Shown here: one piece after another, positions 37,530-47,188 of the stretch | Layout: every line of letters begins with the position of its first letter | Position numbering within the stretch: the stretch's first letter is position 1 | Source: Halomonas sp. SpR1 | GTDB taxonomy: Bacteria; Pseudomonadota; Gammaproteobacteria; Pseudomonadales; Halomonadaceae | Direction of reading: 5' to 3' | DNA: 64,000 nt | Assembly (NCBI RefSeq): GCF_031010175.1 | Contig: NZ_JAUAMB010000005.1 | Coordinates: 1-64,000 of the forward strand | Notes under the pieces: generated by a model | The model's database searches: none | Told to the model about the DNA's origin: nothing | The model's input: only the letters and a program-made list of their open reading frames with translations | Program-made: the position numbers and the translations under genes

Positions 37530-38444
37530 TCAATAAACGCTTGGCTCGCCTTCTGGGCGGGTTTTAAAGCGCCGGTGCAACCAGAGGTATTGCTCTGGGT
37601 GCTTGCGAATGGCCAGTTCAATAAACTGGTTGATTCGTGTGGCATCGGCTACTTCGTCGTTGCTGGGAAACCCATCCAGGGCAGGCAGGCTTTCAATCGT
37701 ATACGTCGCATTATCCGGGTTGCGGTGAAACATCATCGGTACCACCGGGGATCCTGTCATTCGCGCAAGCTTGGCCGTCAAACGAATAGAGGCTGCCTGC
37801 TGCCCAAATAACGGTGCAAATACACTCACATCACGACCAAAATCCTGGTCTGGGGAATACCAAATCATGCGCCCCGCTTTTAGCTGTCGCACCACGCCGC
37901 GTAGGTCATGGCGGTCAATCGCCTGACCAAAAATGCGTCCACGGGCTCTGGTCATAAAACGCTCAAACAGCGGGTTGTTATGCGGGCGATAAACCACATC
38001 GGCAGAGAAAAACAGCGAATGGAGGGCGCCCCCCAAATCAAGCGTCGAAAAGTGAATACCGATAACAATCACCCCTTTCCCCTTAGCTTCGGCGCGGGCT
38101 ATATGCTCTTCGCCAATATAAGTGACCCGGTGACGCAAGGGTTCGCTATCTCGACACCAACCCGTGGCGGTTTCAATCAAACCAATACCGTTGGCAATAA
38201 AGGTATCTTTGACCAGCTGTCGCTGCTGTTCAGGGCTCTTTTCGGGGAAACAGAGCGCTATATTGGTTTCGGTAATATGCCGACGACGCTTGGCAAAACG
38301 CCAGGCAAGTAAACCGAGGCCTTTGCCAATGGCCATTTTCAATCGCCAAGGCAGCCAGGCGGCAACATACATTGCACCAATAGAAAGCCATGTGGGCCAG
38401 TATCGCGGATGGGCGAATGAGCGCGGGTAGCGTGATTTCGACAT
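37530..38444 (-). CDS. LpxL/HtrB-type lysophospholipid acyltransferase
   Basis: 304 residues, close to E. coli LpxL (306). An N-terminal membrane anchor (about 18-38) precedes the acyltransferase domain with the catalytic HFSTLD (HX4D) motif and a YRPHNNPLFERF region. It would add a secondary acyl chain, probably laurate-type, to Kdo2-lipid IV-A at the inner membrane. Whether it is the L or M paralogue is undecided. Confidence 0.92.
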   Translation of the reverse strand: MSKSRYPRSFAHPRYWPTWLSIGAMYVAAWLPWRLKMAIGKGLGLLAWRFAKRRRHITETNIALCFPEKSPEQQRQLVKDTFIANGIGLIETATGWCRDSEPLRHRVTYIGEEHIARAEAKGKGVIVIGIHFSTLDLGGALHSLFFSADVVYRPHNNPLFERFMTRARGRIFGQAIDRHDLRGVVRQLKAGRMIWYSPDQDFGRDVSVFAPLFGQQAASIRLTAKLARMTGSPVVPMMFHRNPDNATYTIESLPALDGFPSNDEVADATRINQFIELAIRKHPEQYLWLHRRFKTRPEGEPSVY

Positions 38445-38456
38445 GCAAACAACCGT

Positions 38457-39557
38457 TTAAACAGAACGCTCATGATAACGTCGCCGCGCCCGGGGCAGTA
38501 CCCCTGTTAGCAGCGTATAGCTGATGGTATCGCAATAGCGGGCCACTTCATCCACCGATAGCACTTCGCCGTTGCTGGCTCTGCCCCAGAGAACAACCTC
38601 GCTACCAATCGCCACATCAGGCACATCCGTCACGTCAACGGTCAACATATCCATGGAGACTTTACCGGCAATAGCGCAGCGTTGGCCGTTGACCAGTACC
38701 GGCGTGCCATCGCGGGCATGGCGGTCATAGCCATCGCCATAACCGCAGGCGACCACGGCAATTCGTGAACGCCGCGGCGCACGCCAGCGGCCGCTGTAGC
38801 CCACTGGCTCACCCTCTTCCAGCTCGCGCAGGGCAATGATTTCCGAGCGTAGCGTCATCACCGGTTGCAACTGCTGGGTGATGTCGTTGGCCTCTTCCAG
38901 GGGATCGCTGCCGTAGAGCATGACCCCTGGTCGGTTCCAATCGCCGTGGGCCACGGGCCACGCCAGGGTGGCTGGTGAGTTGGCCAGGCACAGCGGCGCT
39001 GCTAGCTCACTGGCTAACCCTTGCAGCCGGTTCATTTGCTGCTTGAAGTAGCGGTCATCACGGGAGTCGGCGCTGGCAAAGTGACTCATAAGGTGTAGCG
39101 AAGCTACGCTAGGCGCGGCGCTAAGCTGACGCCAGATGGCGGCGGCCTCGTCGATAGCAAAACCGAGGCGGTGCATGCCGGAGTCAACTTTTAACCAGAC
39201 GGGAATAGGCGCCTGCGGTGAGGCGGCCAACAGGACATCGACCTGCCATTGGCTGTGTACCGCAATCCAGAAGCCGTGGGTGTCCACCAGCGGCAGCTCG
39301 TCGGCGCTAAAGATGCCTTCCAGCAGGATAATGGGTTGGGTAATGCCGCCCTCGCGCAGGGTAAGGGCCTCTTCGATACAGGCAACGGCAAACGCCGGTG
39401 CTTGGCTCTCCAGCGCTTTAGCGCAGGACAGCGCGCCATGCCCATACCCATCGGCTTTGATCACTGCCACTGAGCGGCTTTGAGGCGCGCAGCGGCACGC
39501 CAATTGATAGTTGTGACGCAGCGCGTCCAGATCAATATCGGCCACAAGGGGGCGCAT
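38457..39557 (-). CDS. alr: Alanine racemase
   Basis: 366 residues from the ATG at 39557; a GTG at 39569 would add four. The PLP lysine is in AVIKADGYGHG, the PLP-binding motif in LANSPATL and the catalytic Tyr in GYGDGYDR. It makes D-alanine for peptidoglycan. It lies 12 bp upstream of the acyltransferase gene on the same strand. Confidence 0.96.
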   Translation of the reverse strand: MRPLVADIDLDALRHNYQLACRCAPQSRSVAVIKADGYGHGALSCAKALESQAPAFAVACIEEALTLREGGITQPIILLEGIFSADELPLVDTHGFWIAVHSQWQVDVLLAASPQAPIPVWLKVDSGMHRLGFAIDEAAAIWRQLSAAPSVASLHLMSHFASADSRDDRYFKQQMNRLQGLASELAAPLCLANSPATLAWPVAHGDWNRPGVMLYGSDPLEEANDITQQLQPVMTLRSEIIALRELEEGEPVGYSGRWRAPRRSRIAVVACGYGDGYDRHARDGTPVLVNGQRCAIAGKVSMDMLTVDVTDVPDVAIGSEVVLWGRASNGEVLSVDEVARYCDTISYTLLTGVLPRARRRYHERSV

Positions 39558-39646
39558 GAGGTGACTCACTTACAAAGTTTGTAGAGAAAAAACATCAAAT
39601 AGGTGCCTAGCTAAGCCAGGGCTATAGTAGGTAGCATCGATGCTCA

Positions 39647-39733
39647 GGGGAGGTTTCCGCGAGGGCGCTGTGAACCCCTCCCTGGGCGCTACTTTTGTCA
39701 TCCATGACAAAAGACCCTCGCTTCAACCTCCCC
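39647..39733. repeat. Structured interspersed repeat, copy A (87 bp), downstream of rpoS
   Basis: Perfect 9-bp inverted ends GGGGAGGTT (39647-39655) and AACCTCCCC (39725-39733) enclose GCGAGGG (39659-39665) with CCCTCGC (39715-39721). A perfect 10-bp inner hairpin, CTTTTGTCAT/ATGACAAAAG, spans 39692-39713. A related copy in the opposite orientation lies at 54929-55080. It is noncoding and sits in the 220-bp gap between alr and rpoS. Confidence 0.85.
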
Positions 39734-39789
39734 TTCGCCCGGATATTAGGCGGTTTCAACAGCCGTCATTTTCCAGACCTGTTTGTCAC

Positions 39790-40761
39790 TCAGGTTTCAA
39801 ACAGCGCTTCTAAAGAAAGGCCCTGTTTTTCCAATGCACGGCGAAGTTTCTTGAGTGCTTCGACCTGTATCTGGCGCACCCGCTCACGGGTTAAACCAAT
39901 TTCGGCGCCCACTTCTTCGAGGGTGGCCGACTCATGGCCGCGTAAGCCGAAACGGCGCACCACCACTTCGCGCTGTTTTTCGCTCAGCTCGTCAAGCCAC
40001 AGATCCACATGCTCTTTGACGTCACCATCCACCAGGCGTGCCTCAGGGCCCTGCACTTCATCGTCCGCCAGCGTATCGATCAGCGGCTTGTCGCTCTCGC
40101 CGCCCATGGGGTAGTCGACCGATGACACTCGCTCATTAAGGCCAAGCATCTTTTTGACCACATCGACCGGTTTATCGAGATGATCGGCGATCTCTTCGGC
40201 GGTAGCTTCGTGGTCAAATTTTTGAGTTAATTCCCGCGCCGCACGCAGGTAAATATTCAGCTCTTTAACTACATGGATGGGCAAGCGGATGGTTCGCGTT
40301 TGATTCATCAGCGCCCGTTCGATGGTCTGACGAATCCACCAAGTCGCATAGGTCGAAAAACGGAAGCCCCGCTCGGGGTCAAACTTCTCCACCGCGCGAA
40401 TCAAGCCCAAATTGCCCTCTTCGATCAAGTCCAGCAGCGTCAAGCCACGGTTCAGGTAGCGGCGGGCAATCTTTACTACCAGCCGCAGGTTCGATTCAAT
40501 CATCCGCGAGCGACCCAAAGGGTCACCCTTACGCGCCAAGCGGCCGTAATATACTTCTTCTTCTGGCGTCAATAGTGGCGAAAAGCCGATTTCGTTGAGG
40601 TAGATTTGCGTCGCATCCAAGCTTTGGGTCGATTGACGATCCTCGCGTCCTAGAGCCTTTTCGAAAGCGTCATCTTCTACCGTGACATCGTCAGTATCAT
40701 CAAGCGCCTCCTCAGCAGCATCCAGGTCAACCTCCTGTAGATCTTTCTCCAACATACTCAT
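39790..40761 (-). CDS. rpoS: Stationary-phase sigma factor sigma-S
   Basis: 323 residues from the ATG at 40761. It has no region 1.1. [19 protein letters not shown] opens region 1.2; regions 2.3-2.4 read [18 protein letters not shown]; region 4.2 has [20 protein letters not shown]. It directs stationary-phase and osmotic-stress transcription. nlpD lies 166 bp upstream on the same strand, the usual arrangement in which the main rpoS promoter is inside nlpD. Confidence 0.98.
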   Translation of the reverse strand: MSMLEKDLQEVDLDAAEEALDDTDDVTVEDDAFEKALGREDRQSTQSLDATQIYLNEIGFSPLLTPEEEVYYGRLARKGDPLGRSRMIESNLRLVVKIARRYLNRGLTLLDLIEEGNLGLIRAVEKFDPERGFRFSTYATWWIRQTIERALMNQTRTIRLPIHVVKELNIYLRAARELTQKFDHEATAEEIADHLDKPVDVVKKMLGLNERVSSVDYPMGGESDKPLIDTLADDEVQGPEARLVDGDVKEHVDLWLDELSEKQREVVVRRFGLRGHESATLEEVGAEIGLTRERVRQIQVEALKKLRRALEKQGLSLEALFET

Positions 40762-40927
40762 GGCCTTACCCCTCGTTTGTCGCCTACCCGCCATTTAGAA
40801 AGTCAAAGGGGTGCGTTCAAGGACGCACACCATATTTTTATGTGACGATTGTTATATGACGCTCGAATGCAGCGATTCGGGCAACGTTCAAGTCATACGC
40901 TGACGGCTCAACCTCCCTGTGAGAGCA

Positions 40928-42001
40928 TTAGCGGGAAGGCAGAAAGTCCATGGGATCTTGCGGCTGCCCATCACGGCGAACCTCAAAGTGTAATCTGACG
41001 TTCTCTGCATCGCTATCCCCCATTGTGGCAATCACCTCTCCGGCCTCGACCACATCATTTTCACTGACCCGTAAGCTGTCATTATGGGCATACGCACTCA
41101 GGAATTGATCGTTGTGCTTGAGTAGGATGAGATTGCCATACCCCCTGACACCACTGCCCGCATAGACAACGATACCGGGGCCTGCCGCTTTAACAGGTTG
41201 CCCCTTTTCACCGGCGATATCAATCCCAGCGGTGATGCTATTACCCTGACCAAACTCCCCGACCACATTGCCATCAGCAGGCCACTGCCAGGCGATATTT
41301 TCAGCGGGCGTATAGGTGCGCGAAGAGCGGTCTACGCTGGCGCTTTGTTTAGCCGGAGCAGCTTCGGGCTGCGGTTCAGGCTTCGGCTCGGGTTCCGATA
41401 CTGGCTGCGGCTCTGGCTCTGGCGCTTGTTCGGGTTCTGATGATGGCTGAGGCGCGGGCTGTTGGGCGGGCTCAGGATCAGCCGCCGCGACCACTTCAGG
41501 CTGAGGCGTAGGAGACGACTCACCAGCTTTCTGCTCTGCAGCATTGCGTTCAGCCGTCAGGCGCTGATTGCGCTGAATCGCCGATTCATCGGGCAGTAGC
41601 CAATCCAACTCCTGGTCATCACTCGCCACCGACGCGGTCTGCGGGCTCAGCCCCCTCGCCACAGCGCCACTGCCACCTGAGGTGCTCGTAGCGGACTGGT
41701 TGCTGCTGGCCGCTGGTGCGGCGCCTTCGCGCAGGGCGATGGTTTGCCCTGGCCGGATTTGGTAAGGCGGATTAATGTTATTCATTGCCGCGAGCTGGCG
41801 ATAATCCAAGTTGTGCTGCCACGCAATGCCATACAGGGTATCGCCTGCTTTGACCGTATATTGGGGCGAGCTTTCCACCGCTTGGCGTGCCTGACTTAAG
41901 TCACGCACCTGGGGGCTTCCGCCTTGCTGGCTGGCACAGCCAGCGATTGCCAGTGCCAGCGCTGACATCATCAGTACTTTAGGTAGATAACCTTTACGCA
42001 T
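40928..42001 (-). CDS. nlpD: Murein hydrolase activator lipoprotein NlpD
   Basis: 357 residues. A lipobox LAIAGC gives an N-terminal lipoprotein. A LysM domain (YTVKAGDTLYGIAW...RPGQTIAL, about 48-92) is followed by a long Pro/Glu/Gln linker (about 165-225) and a LytM/M23 domain. The first zinc His of active LytM enzymes is absent (GIDIAG), as in other NlpD proteins, so it should activate an amidase rather than cut murein. AAGGAG precedes the start. Confidence 0.95.
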   Translation of the reverse strand: MRKGYLPKVLMMSALALAIAGCASQQGGSPQVRDLSQARQAVESSPQYTVKAGDTLYGIAWQHNLDYRQLAAMNNINPPYQIRPGQTIALREGAAPAASSNQSATSTSGGSGAVARGLSPQTASVASDDQELDWLLPDESAIQRNQRLTAERNAAEQKAGESSPTPQPEVVAAADPEPAQQPAPQPSSEPEQAPEPEPQPVSEPEPKPEPQPEAAPAKQSASVDRSSRTYTPAENIAWQWPADGNVVGEFGQGNSITAGIDIAGEKGQPVKAAGPGIVVYAGSGVRGYGNLILLKHNDQFLSAYAHNDSLRVSENDVVEAGEVIATMGDSDAENVRLHFEVRRDGQPQDPMDFLPSR

Positions 42002-42007
42002 ATAAAC

Positions 42008-42967
42008 CTACTCCTTTTCAGCGCCAAGCTGGGTATCGATTGGCCGACGATCCGCATATCGGTTGAGTAACACGACAATAAGGGCACCTACGGCCATTAG
42101 CGAGACAACGCCGCCCACTTGTGCCGAAGCATCGGTCAATGCGGCATAGTCCGCGGGCAATAAATAGCGGTACTCCAGAGGAATCATTTGCCCCTCTGGC
42201 CCTATTTGGTAGCGTAACAGTTCACGCCATGGCCAGAGAACCGGTAGCGAACCGACAATAAACCCCAATAGCAGTTGCATAGTTGAGGTGTGATGACGCC
42301 GTAACAGCCAGGACAGCAGCCGTGAAAACAGCGCCAAGCCCACTATGCAGCCCATGCCGAACAGCACGATAATGCCCAGATCTAAACTGCGAATTGCGCC
42401 CATGATGGTGCCGTAGAGGCCCATGGTCAGCAATAGAAAGCTGCCTGACACGCCCGGCAATAGCATGGCGCTAATCGCGATGCAGCCTGCCACCATCACT
42501 ACCAGTGCTTCATTACCAATTAATAACACCAGCGGCATCATGCCTGGCAACCCCTGGGCGAGCACTAACCCCACCAGCAGTGGTAATAAATACCACAGCT
42601 TCCAGCCTTTGCTCGCTTGCCATACCACCAATGCAGAGGCAGTGACCAGGCCGAAAAAGAACCCATCCAACAGTAGCGGGTGCGCTTCCATCAACCAGAG
42701 TGCTAAATGCGCCACGCTAAACAGGCTAACCGCGACCCCCGCCAGGAGAGGCACCAGAAAGGCCAGATTCAAATGATTGCTCAGAGCCTGCCAGCCGCCT
42801 CGGCGCCAAGCGCCAATGGCACTGGGGCCAAACTGTTTGATCGTGTTAATCAGCTCTTCATAAATACCGCTAATAAACGCAATCGTTCCCCCCGACACGC
42901 CGGGCACCGCGTCGGCTGCGCCCATCCCTGCGCCTCTTAAAAATATTCCCAAGGGTTGCCGCTTCAA
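42008..42967 (-). CDS. DUF368 (PopT-type) undecaprenyl-phosphate transporter
   Basis: 319 residues with about nine to ten membrane helices. The DUF368 signature MGAADAVPGVSGGTIAFI lies near the N-terminus and LLPGVSGSFLLLTMGLY forms the matching second repeat. DUF368 proteins (PopT) recycle undecaprenyl phosphate across the membrane. The start is TTG with AGGAG 8 nt upstream, overlapping the pcm stop (TTGA). It is inserted between pcm and nlpD, genes usually adjacent. Confidence 0.88.
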   Translation of the reverse strand: MKRQPLGIFLRGAGMGAADAVPGVSGGTIAFISGIYEELINTIKQFGPSAIGAWRRGGWQALSNHLNLAFLVPLLAGVAVSLFSVAHLALWLMEAHPLLLDGFFFGLVTASALVVWQASKGWKLWYLLPLLVGLVLAQGLPGMMPLVLLIGNEALVVMVAGCIAISAMLLPGVSGSFLLLTMGLYGTIMGAIRSLDLGIIVLFGMGCIVGLALFSRLLSWLLRRHHTSTMQLLLGFIVGSLPVLWPWRELLRYQIGPEGQMIPLEYRYLLPADYAALTDASAQVGGVVSLMAVGALIVVLLNRYADRRPIDTQLGAEKE

Positions 42968-43641
42968 TCCACTACTCCTTGCAGTAAGGGTACAAAACGC
43001 ACGGGCTCAAGCCGGCGTTTTTCAAAGGCACTGCCGATGCGCTTTACCTGAGTAAGCCACTGGCTGCCGTCGGGCTCTTCTAACGGGGCGATGAGTACAC
43101 CGTCGCGACTCAACTGCTCGAGTAGCGCTGTCGGCACCGTCTGAGCACAGGCGGTGAGTAAAATAACGTCAAACGGCGCGGCATCAGGCCAACCAAAGCC
43201 ACCGTCTGCCACCGCTAGGGTGGCAGGTGCCGCTAGTCGTCTTAAGCGCTCCGCCGCTCGCTCGTGTAGCGCGCTGATACGCTCGATGGAGTAAAGCTCT
43301 TCCACCAATCGCGACAGGATCAGGGTTTGATAGCCAGACCCTGTGCCCAGTTCCAATACCCGGCGTGGCCCAGCGCGCAGCACAAGCTCCGTCATCCGCG
43401 CGACAATAAATGGCTGCGACAGCGTTTGGCTGAAGCCAATCGGCAGCGCGGTATCCTCGTAAGCACGATGGGCCAGCGCTTCATCGACAAACAGATGACG
43501 CGGCTCGCTGGCCATTACCTCCAGCACCCGGGCATCGCTAATGCCTTGCTGCATTAGGCGTTCGACCATACGGTCACGGGTGCGCTGGGAGGTCATGCCG
43601 CGACCACGCAGCTCTCCGGGGGAGATATCAGGCAAAAACAT
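42964..43641 (-). CDS. pcm: Protein-L-isoaspartate O-methyltransferase
   Basis: 225 residues from the ATG at 43641 (AGGA site, 14-bp overlap with surE). Homology of the family would also fit a start at 43596 ([10 protein letters not shown]), giving 210 residues. SAM motif [12 protein letters not shown], plus [23 protein letters not shown] and SQPFIVARM, are diagnostic. It repairs isoaspartyl residues in aged proteins. Confidence 0.95.
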   Translation of the reverse strand: MFLPDISPGELRGRGMTSQRTRDRMVERLMQQGISDARVLEVMASEPRHLFVDEALAHRAYEDTALPIGFSQTLSQPFIVARMTELVLRAGPRRVLELGTGSGYQTLILSRLVEELYSIERISALHERAAERLRRLAAPATLAVADGGFGWPDAAPFDVILLTACAQTVPTALLEQLSRDGVLIAPLEEPDGSQWLTQVKRIGSAFEKRRLEPVRFVPLLQGVVD

Positions 43642-44374
43642 CCAACCAATCCTGCACATCATTAAGCGCGGGGTGCCGCGTTAGGTCTGTTTGTAGAGGG
43701 GTAATCGACACATAGCCCGCCTCGACAGCAGCAAAATCGGTATCATCGCCGTCATCTGCATTGGCCGCTACCGGCGCAATCCAGTAGCGCGTGCGCCCAC
43801 GCGGGTCTTTAACCGCCAACGGCTTCTCTGCCGGCCCACGATAGCCCAAGCGAGTCACTTTAACGCCTTTAATCTCCTCCCAGGGTACATCGGGCACATT
43901 GACATTCAGCAGTGTTCGCGGCGGGAGCGAGAGCTGATCCGCAGCACCAATCAAGGTGCCTGCCACCCTGGCAGCAGTCGCAAAATGGCGCTCGCCACAC
44001 AGCGACATGGCAATCGCCGTCATACCCAAATTGCGCCCCTCCATGGCCGCCGCAACGGTGCCTGAGTAGAGCACATCGTCACCCAGGTTACTGCCATGAT
44101 TGATGCCTGAGATAACTAAATCGGGTTTTTCGTCCCATACCCCATGCACGCCCAAATAGACACAGTCAGCGGGCGTACCATCGACGCTATAAAAGCCGTT
44201 ATCCAATGCTGTCAGCGAGAGCGGCCGTGACAGAGTGAGCGAGTTACTGGCACCGCTACGGTCTCGGTCAGGCGCCACGACGCGAATATTGGCATGGGCC
44301 AACAGCGCCTCATGCAGCGCACGCAGTCCGGGCGCGTGCACACCATCATCATTGGAAAGCAGTAGTCGCCGCAT
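43628..44374 (-). CDS. surE: 5'/3'-nucleotidase and polyphosphatase SurE
   Basis: 248 residues. [16 protein letters not shown] holds the metal Asp pair, with further ligands in [26 protein letters not shown]. It dephosphorylates nucleoside monophosphates in stationary phase. Overlaps pcm, its usual partner. AAGGAG lies before the ATG. Confidence 0.97.
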   Translation of the reverse strand: MRRLLLSNDDGVHAPGLRALHEALLAHANIRVVAPDRDRSGASNSLTLSRPLSLTALDNGFYSVDGTPADCVYLGVHGVWDEKPDLVISGINHGSNLGDDVLYSGTVAAAMEGRNLGMTAIAMSLCGERHFATAARVAGTLIGAADQLSLPPRTLLNVNVPDVPWEEIKGVKVTRLGYRGPAEKPLAVKDPRGRTRYWIAPVAANADDGDDTDFAAVEAGYVSITPLQTDLTRHPALNDVQDWLDVFA

Positions 44375-44436
44375 GGCGGGTCTCCTTGATCATAAGCTGG
44401 TAAGGTGACGACTTATATCCATCACTTTTACTAACC

Positions 44437-45468
44437 TCAGTTAGCCAACATAAGCTCACCCAGCACGGCGGTGGCAAAACTCCCCCGCGGAAGCGCAAAC
44501 GAAAGTCGGACAGCACCAGGCTCCCAGGTGAGCTGGGGATTCAGCAGCCGCATACGCAGTGCGCGGCGCGCCTGTTTTACCCCGCTGCGCTCTAGGCCAC
44601 TGCATAGCCCTGGGTAGTGCTGCAGCAAACGCGCCTCGTAAACAGCAGCGTCGCCATCGCTGGCTTCACCAACGCCCCAAAGCACCCCGGTGGGGTGCAC
44701 ATCCAGTTCTGCGGCACGCCCCTGGAGCGTCGCATCGCAGGCGTCGATACGAAACACACTTTGTGTGCCGTCCAGCATCAGCGTATCGCCCGCCAGTGGC
44801 TGCGACCAGGTGCCATCTGCAATGCGGGCGCTGAGCAGTTCGTTAAACAAAAAACTGCGCGCCGTAGAGAGCATCATACCCTGGCGATCATCGCGTTTAC
44901 GCCAACCTCGGTTAAGTAGTGCCTCCGCACGCTGAATATTACGTCCCTCAGGGCCAAATCGCTGGGGGCCAAAATAGTTGGGCACGCCACGCTGACAAAG
45001 GGCTTCCCAGCGGCCGATAAAATCGTCACCTTCGATGGCCTCACCGCTCAAGCGCAAAACAAACCGATTCGTTCGGTGAACACCACGCTTCAGTTTACGG
45101 GGGTGGCGCGCCTGCTCAACGACAGTGATGCCCAGCGCAGTAAGCGACTGCTCAAGCTCAGGCGGTGCGTCACGACCGGGCAGATGCACGCTCAGCCACT
45201 GGCGCGTGACGGCAATGCGGTCTTTCATGCCTGAGTAACCAATATCCCGGGGCGTTACGTCACAAAGCCGACTTAAGGTCTTAACGACATCTAACGTGGT
45301 TTGATTGCGCTTTTCAACTCGCAGCCACAGATGCTCCCCGTGTGTCTCGGGAGTGAAATCAAGCTGCTCATCAACCCAAAAGTCTTCCGGCTGGGCACGG
45401 TACTGGCCCGGTTTTGGCGCACCAAACTGAGCATCTAGACAGCGTTGCCATTCCGGCATATTAATCAT
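44437..45468 (-). CDS. truD: tRNA pseudouridine(13) synthase
   Basis: 343 residues from the ATG at 45468, with GAGG 6 nt upstream; it overlaps the ispF end by 8 bp. The catalytic Asp lies in [18 protein letters not shown], and a TRUD insertion follows with NRFVLRL and [12 protein letters not shown]. It makes pseudouridine 13 in tRNA-Glu. Confidence 0.96.
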   Translation of the reverse strand: MINMPEWQRCLDAQFGAPKPGQYRAQPEDFWVDEQLDFTPETHGEHLWLRVEKRNQTTLDVVKTLSRLCDVTPRDIGYSGMKDRIAVTRQWLSVHLPGRDAPPELEQSLTALGITVVEQARHPRKLKRGVHRTNRFVLRLSGEAIEGDDFIGRWEALCQRGVPNYFGPQRFGPEGRNIQRAEALLNRGWRKRDDRQGMMLSTARSFLFNELLSARIADGTWSQPLAGDTLMLDGTQSVFRIDACDATLQGRAAELDVHPTGVLWGVGEASDGDAAVYEARLLQHYPGLCSGLERSGVKQARRALRMRLLNPQLTWEPGAVRLSFALPRGSFATAVLGELMLAN

Positions 45469-45949
45469 TAAGCGCCTCAGCACGGTTAAGCAGCACCACC
45501 GCCTCCGCGGCGATGCCCTCACCGCGCCCGGTGAAACCTAATCGTTCCGTGGTGGTGGCTTTAACATTGACTTGACCAAGCGCGACCCCTAGGTCAGCGG
45601 CAATGACTTCCCGCATGGCCTCGATATGCGGCGCCATTTTAGGCGCTTGGGCCATCAGCGTGGCGTCGATATTGACCACCCCATAGCCTTGCCCCTGAAT
45701 AAGTGTGACCACATGCCGTAGCAACTCGCGGCTATCAGCCCCTGCCCATGCCGGGTTGGTGTCAGGAAAGTGACGGCCAATATCGCCCAGCGCGCAGGCG
45801 CCCAACAGCGCATCGCTAATCGCATGAAGCAGCACGTCGCCATCGGAGTGGGCCACAAAGCCATGTTCAAACGGCAGCTTAACGCCGCCGATCATTAAAT
45901 GATCGCCGGGGCCAAAGCGGTGTACATCGAATCCGTGGCCGATACGCAT
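45461..45949 (-). CDS. ispF: 2-C-methyl-D-erythritol 2,4-cyclodiphosphate synthase
   Basis: 162 residues. [12 protein letters not shown] supplies the metal Asp and His; [18 protein letters not shown] and [13 protein letters not shown] complete the family pattern. It is the cyclising step of the MEP isoprenoid pathway, directly following ispD in the operon. Confidence 0.98.
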   Translation of the reverse strand: MRIGHGFDVHRFGPGDHLMIGGVKLPFEHGFVAHSDGDVLLHAISDALLGACALGDIGRHFPDTNPAWAGADSRELLRHVVTLIQGQGYGVVNIDATLMAQAPKMAPHIEAMREVIAADLGVALGQVNVKATTTERLGFTGRGEGIAAEAVVLLNRAEALND

Positions 45950-45965
45950 TATAAGCTCCTAATGA

Positions 45966-46673
45966 TTAAAGCCTGCCTGGCGTGTTAGCAGCTTGTGCCG
46001 CCATAATCGCGGCGGCCAGCGCCAAGTCGTCTGGGTGGGTAATTTTCAGGTTGTCGCGCCGCCCACTAACCAACTGTGGGCACTCGCCCAAGGCTTCAAC
46101 CGCCGAGGCCTCATCGGTCACCAGCGTTTGCTGCTGGCGGGCGGTTTCCAGGGCTCGTCGCAGCAGCGCATAGCGAAAGCCTTGGGGGGTTAGGGCGTGC
46201 CATAAACCATCCCGGGGTTCAGTACGCGCGCTTTGGCACTGGCCATCGGCGCGCTTCATGGTATCCGCTACCGGCATCGCCAACAGAGCGCCCGCGGGGT
46301 GGCTCGCAGCGGCTTGATAAAGCGCCAGAAGGTCGCTCACGGTAATGCAGGGGCGAGCCACATCATGCACCATCACCACGTCGTTATCATCGGCCGCCAT
46401 GGCGTGCAGGGCATTTAATACGCTGTCCATTCGCTCGCTGCCACCCGTTACGCGCTGCCAATTAGCGAAAGGCACCCAGTGGGATGAAAACCAACTGTCA
46501 TCGGCATCTAAGCAGAGCACCAGGCGAGCACTAGGAAAAGCACTATGAAGACGCGCCAGGGTATGCGCCAGCACCGGCTGCTCGTCGGCCAAGGTCAAAT
46601 ACTGTTTGGGTTTATCGGCCCCCATACGACGGCCTTGACCCGCCGCAGGAACAATTAGCCAGATTTGACTCAC
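45966..46673 (-). CDS. ispD: 2-C-methyl-D-erythritol 4-phosphate cytidylyltransferase
   Basis: 235 residues. PAAGQGRRMGADKPKQYL is the CTP-binding start; VMVHDVARPC and VTDEASAVE follow. It attaches CMP to MEP. The start is GTG, overlapping the ftsB stop (GTGA). The ispE step is not in the window. Confidence 0.97.
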   Translation of the reverse strand: MSQIWLIVPAAGQGRRMGADKPKQYLTLADEQPVLAHTLARLHSAFPSARLVLCLDADDSWFSSHWVPFANWQRVTGGSERMDSVLNALHAMAADDNDVVMVHDVARPCITVSDLLALYQAAASHPAGALLAMPVADTMKRADGQCQSARTEPRDGLWHALTPQGFRYALLRRALETARQQQTLVTDEASAVEALGECPQLVSGRRDNLKITHPDDLALAAAIMAAQAANTPGRL

Positions 46674-47008
46674 TGCGGCGGCTCCTGAGGAGCAACCAAA
46701 CCCGCATTAATACCAATGAGCTCGTTTTGGATCGCCACTCCCGGCACCCAGAAGAACTGTTCGTCGGTGCGTACCATGCCCATATCGCTGCGGGCGCGCT
46801 CCTCAATTGCGTCTAAACCGGTTTTTAAATCCGTCACTTCTGCCGCCAGCCGCGCATTGCGCTCGCGCATGGGCACATTGGCCGCCTCTTGCACCGCCAC
46901 CCGCTGCTCCACGTGCTGTAAATCGCGCCAGCCGCCGTTGCCTAACCACAGCTCGTATTGCAGCAGCGCGAAGACAGCGAGCAATGTCAACACTAGCCAT
47001 TTACGCAT
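46670..47008 (-). CDS. ftsB: Cell-division protein FtsB
   Basis: 112 residues. A short cytoplasmic start, one membrane helix (WLVLTLLAVFALLQYELWL), then a periplasmic coiled coil with heptads in about 30-75 and ARSDMGMVRTDEQFFWV, the conserved FtsB end. It forms FtsQBL in the divisome. Upstream eno, the common neighbour, is not present here. Confidence 0.94.
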   Translation of the reverse strand: MRKWLVLTLLAVFALLQYELWLGNGGWRDLQHVEQRVAVQEAANVPMRERNARLAAEVTDLKTGLDAIEERARSDMGMVRTDEQFFWVPGVAIQNELIGINAGLVAPQEPPQ

Positions 47009-47188
47009 TACTGCTCTCCGATAGCCTATCTATTACAGCCCAACTTTTAATAACTCTCGATTAAGCTGCAGGTAAAAATCACTTTTAAAACAGCAGTTGT
47101 ATCAAACGGACGCGCTGATTGGCGCGCATTATGCCATCAAGGCGCAACACCAGCGAGCCGTGCCGCATTTAAATGGCAGCTTAAATAG

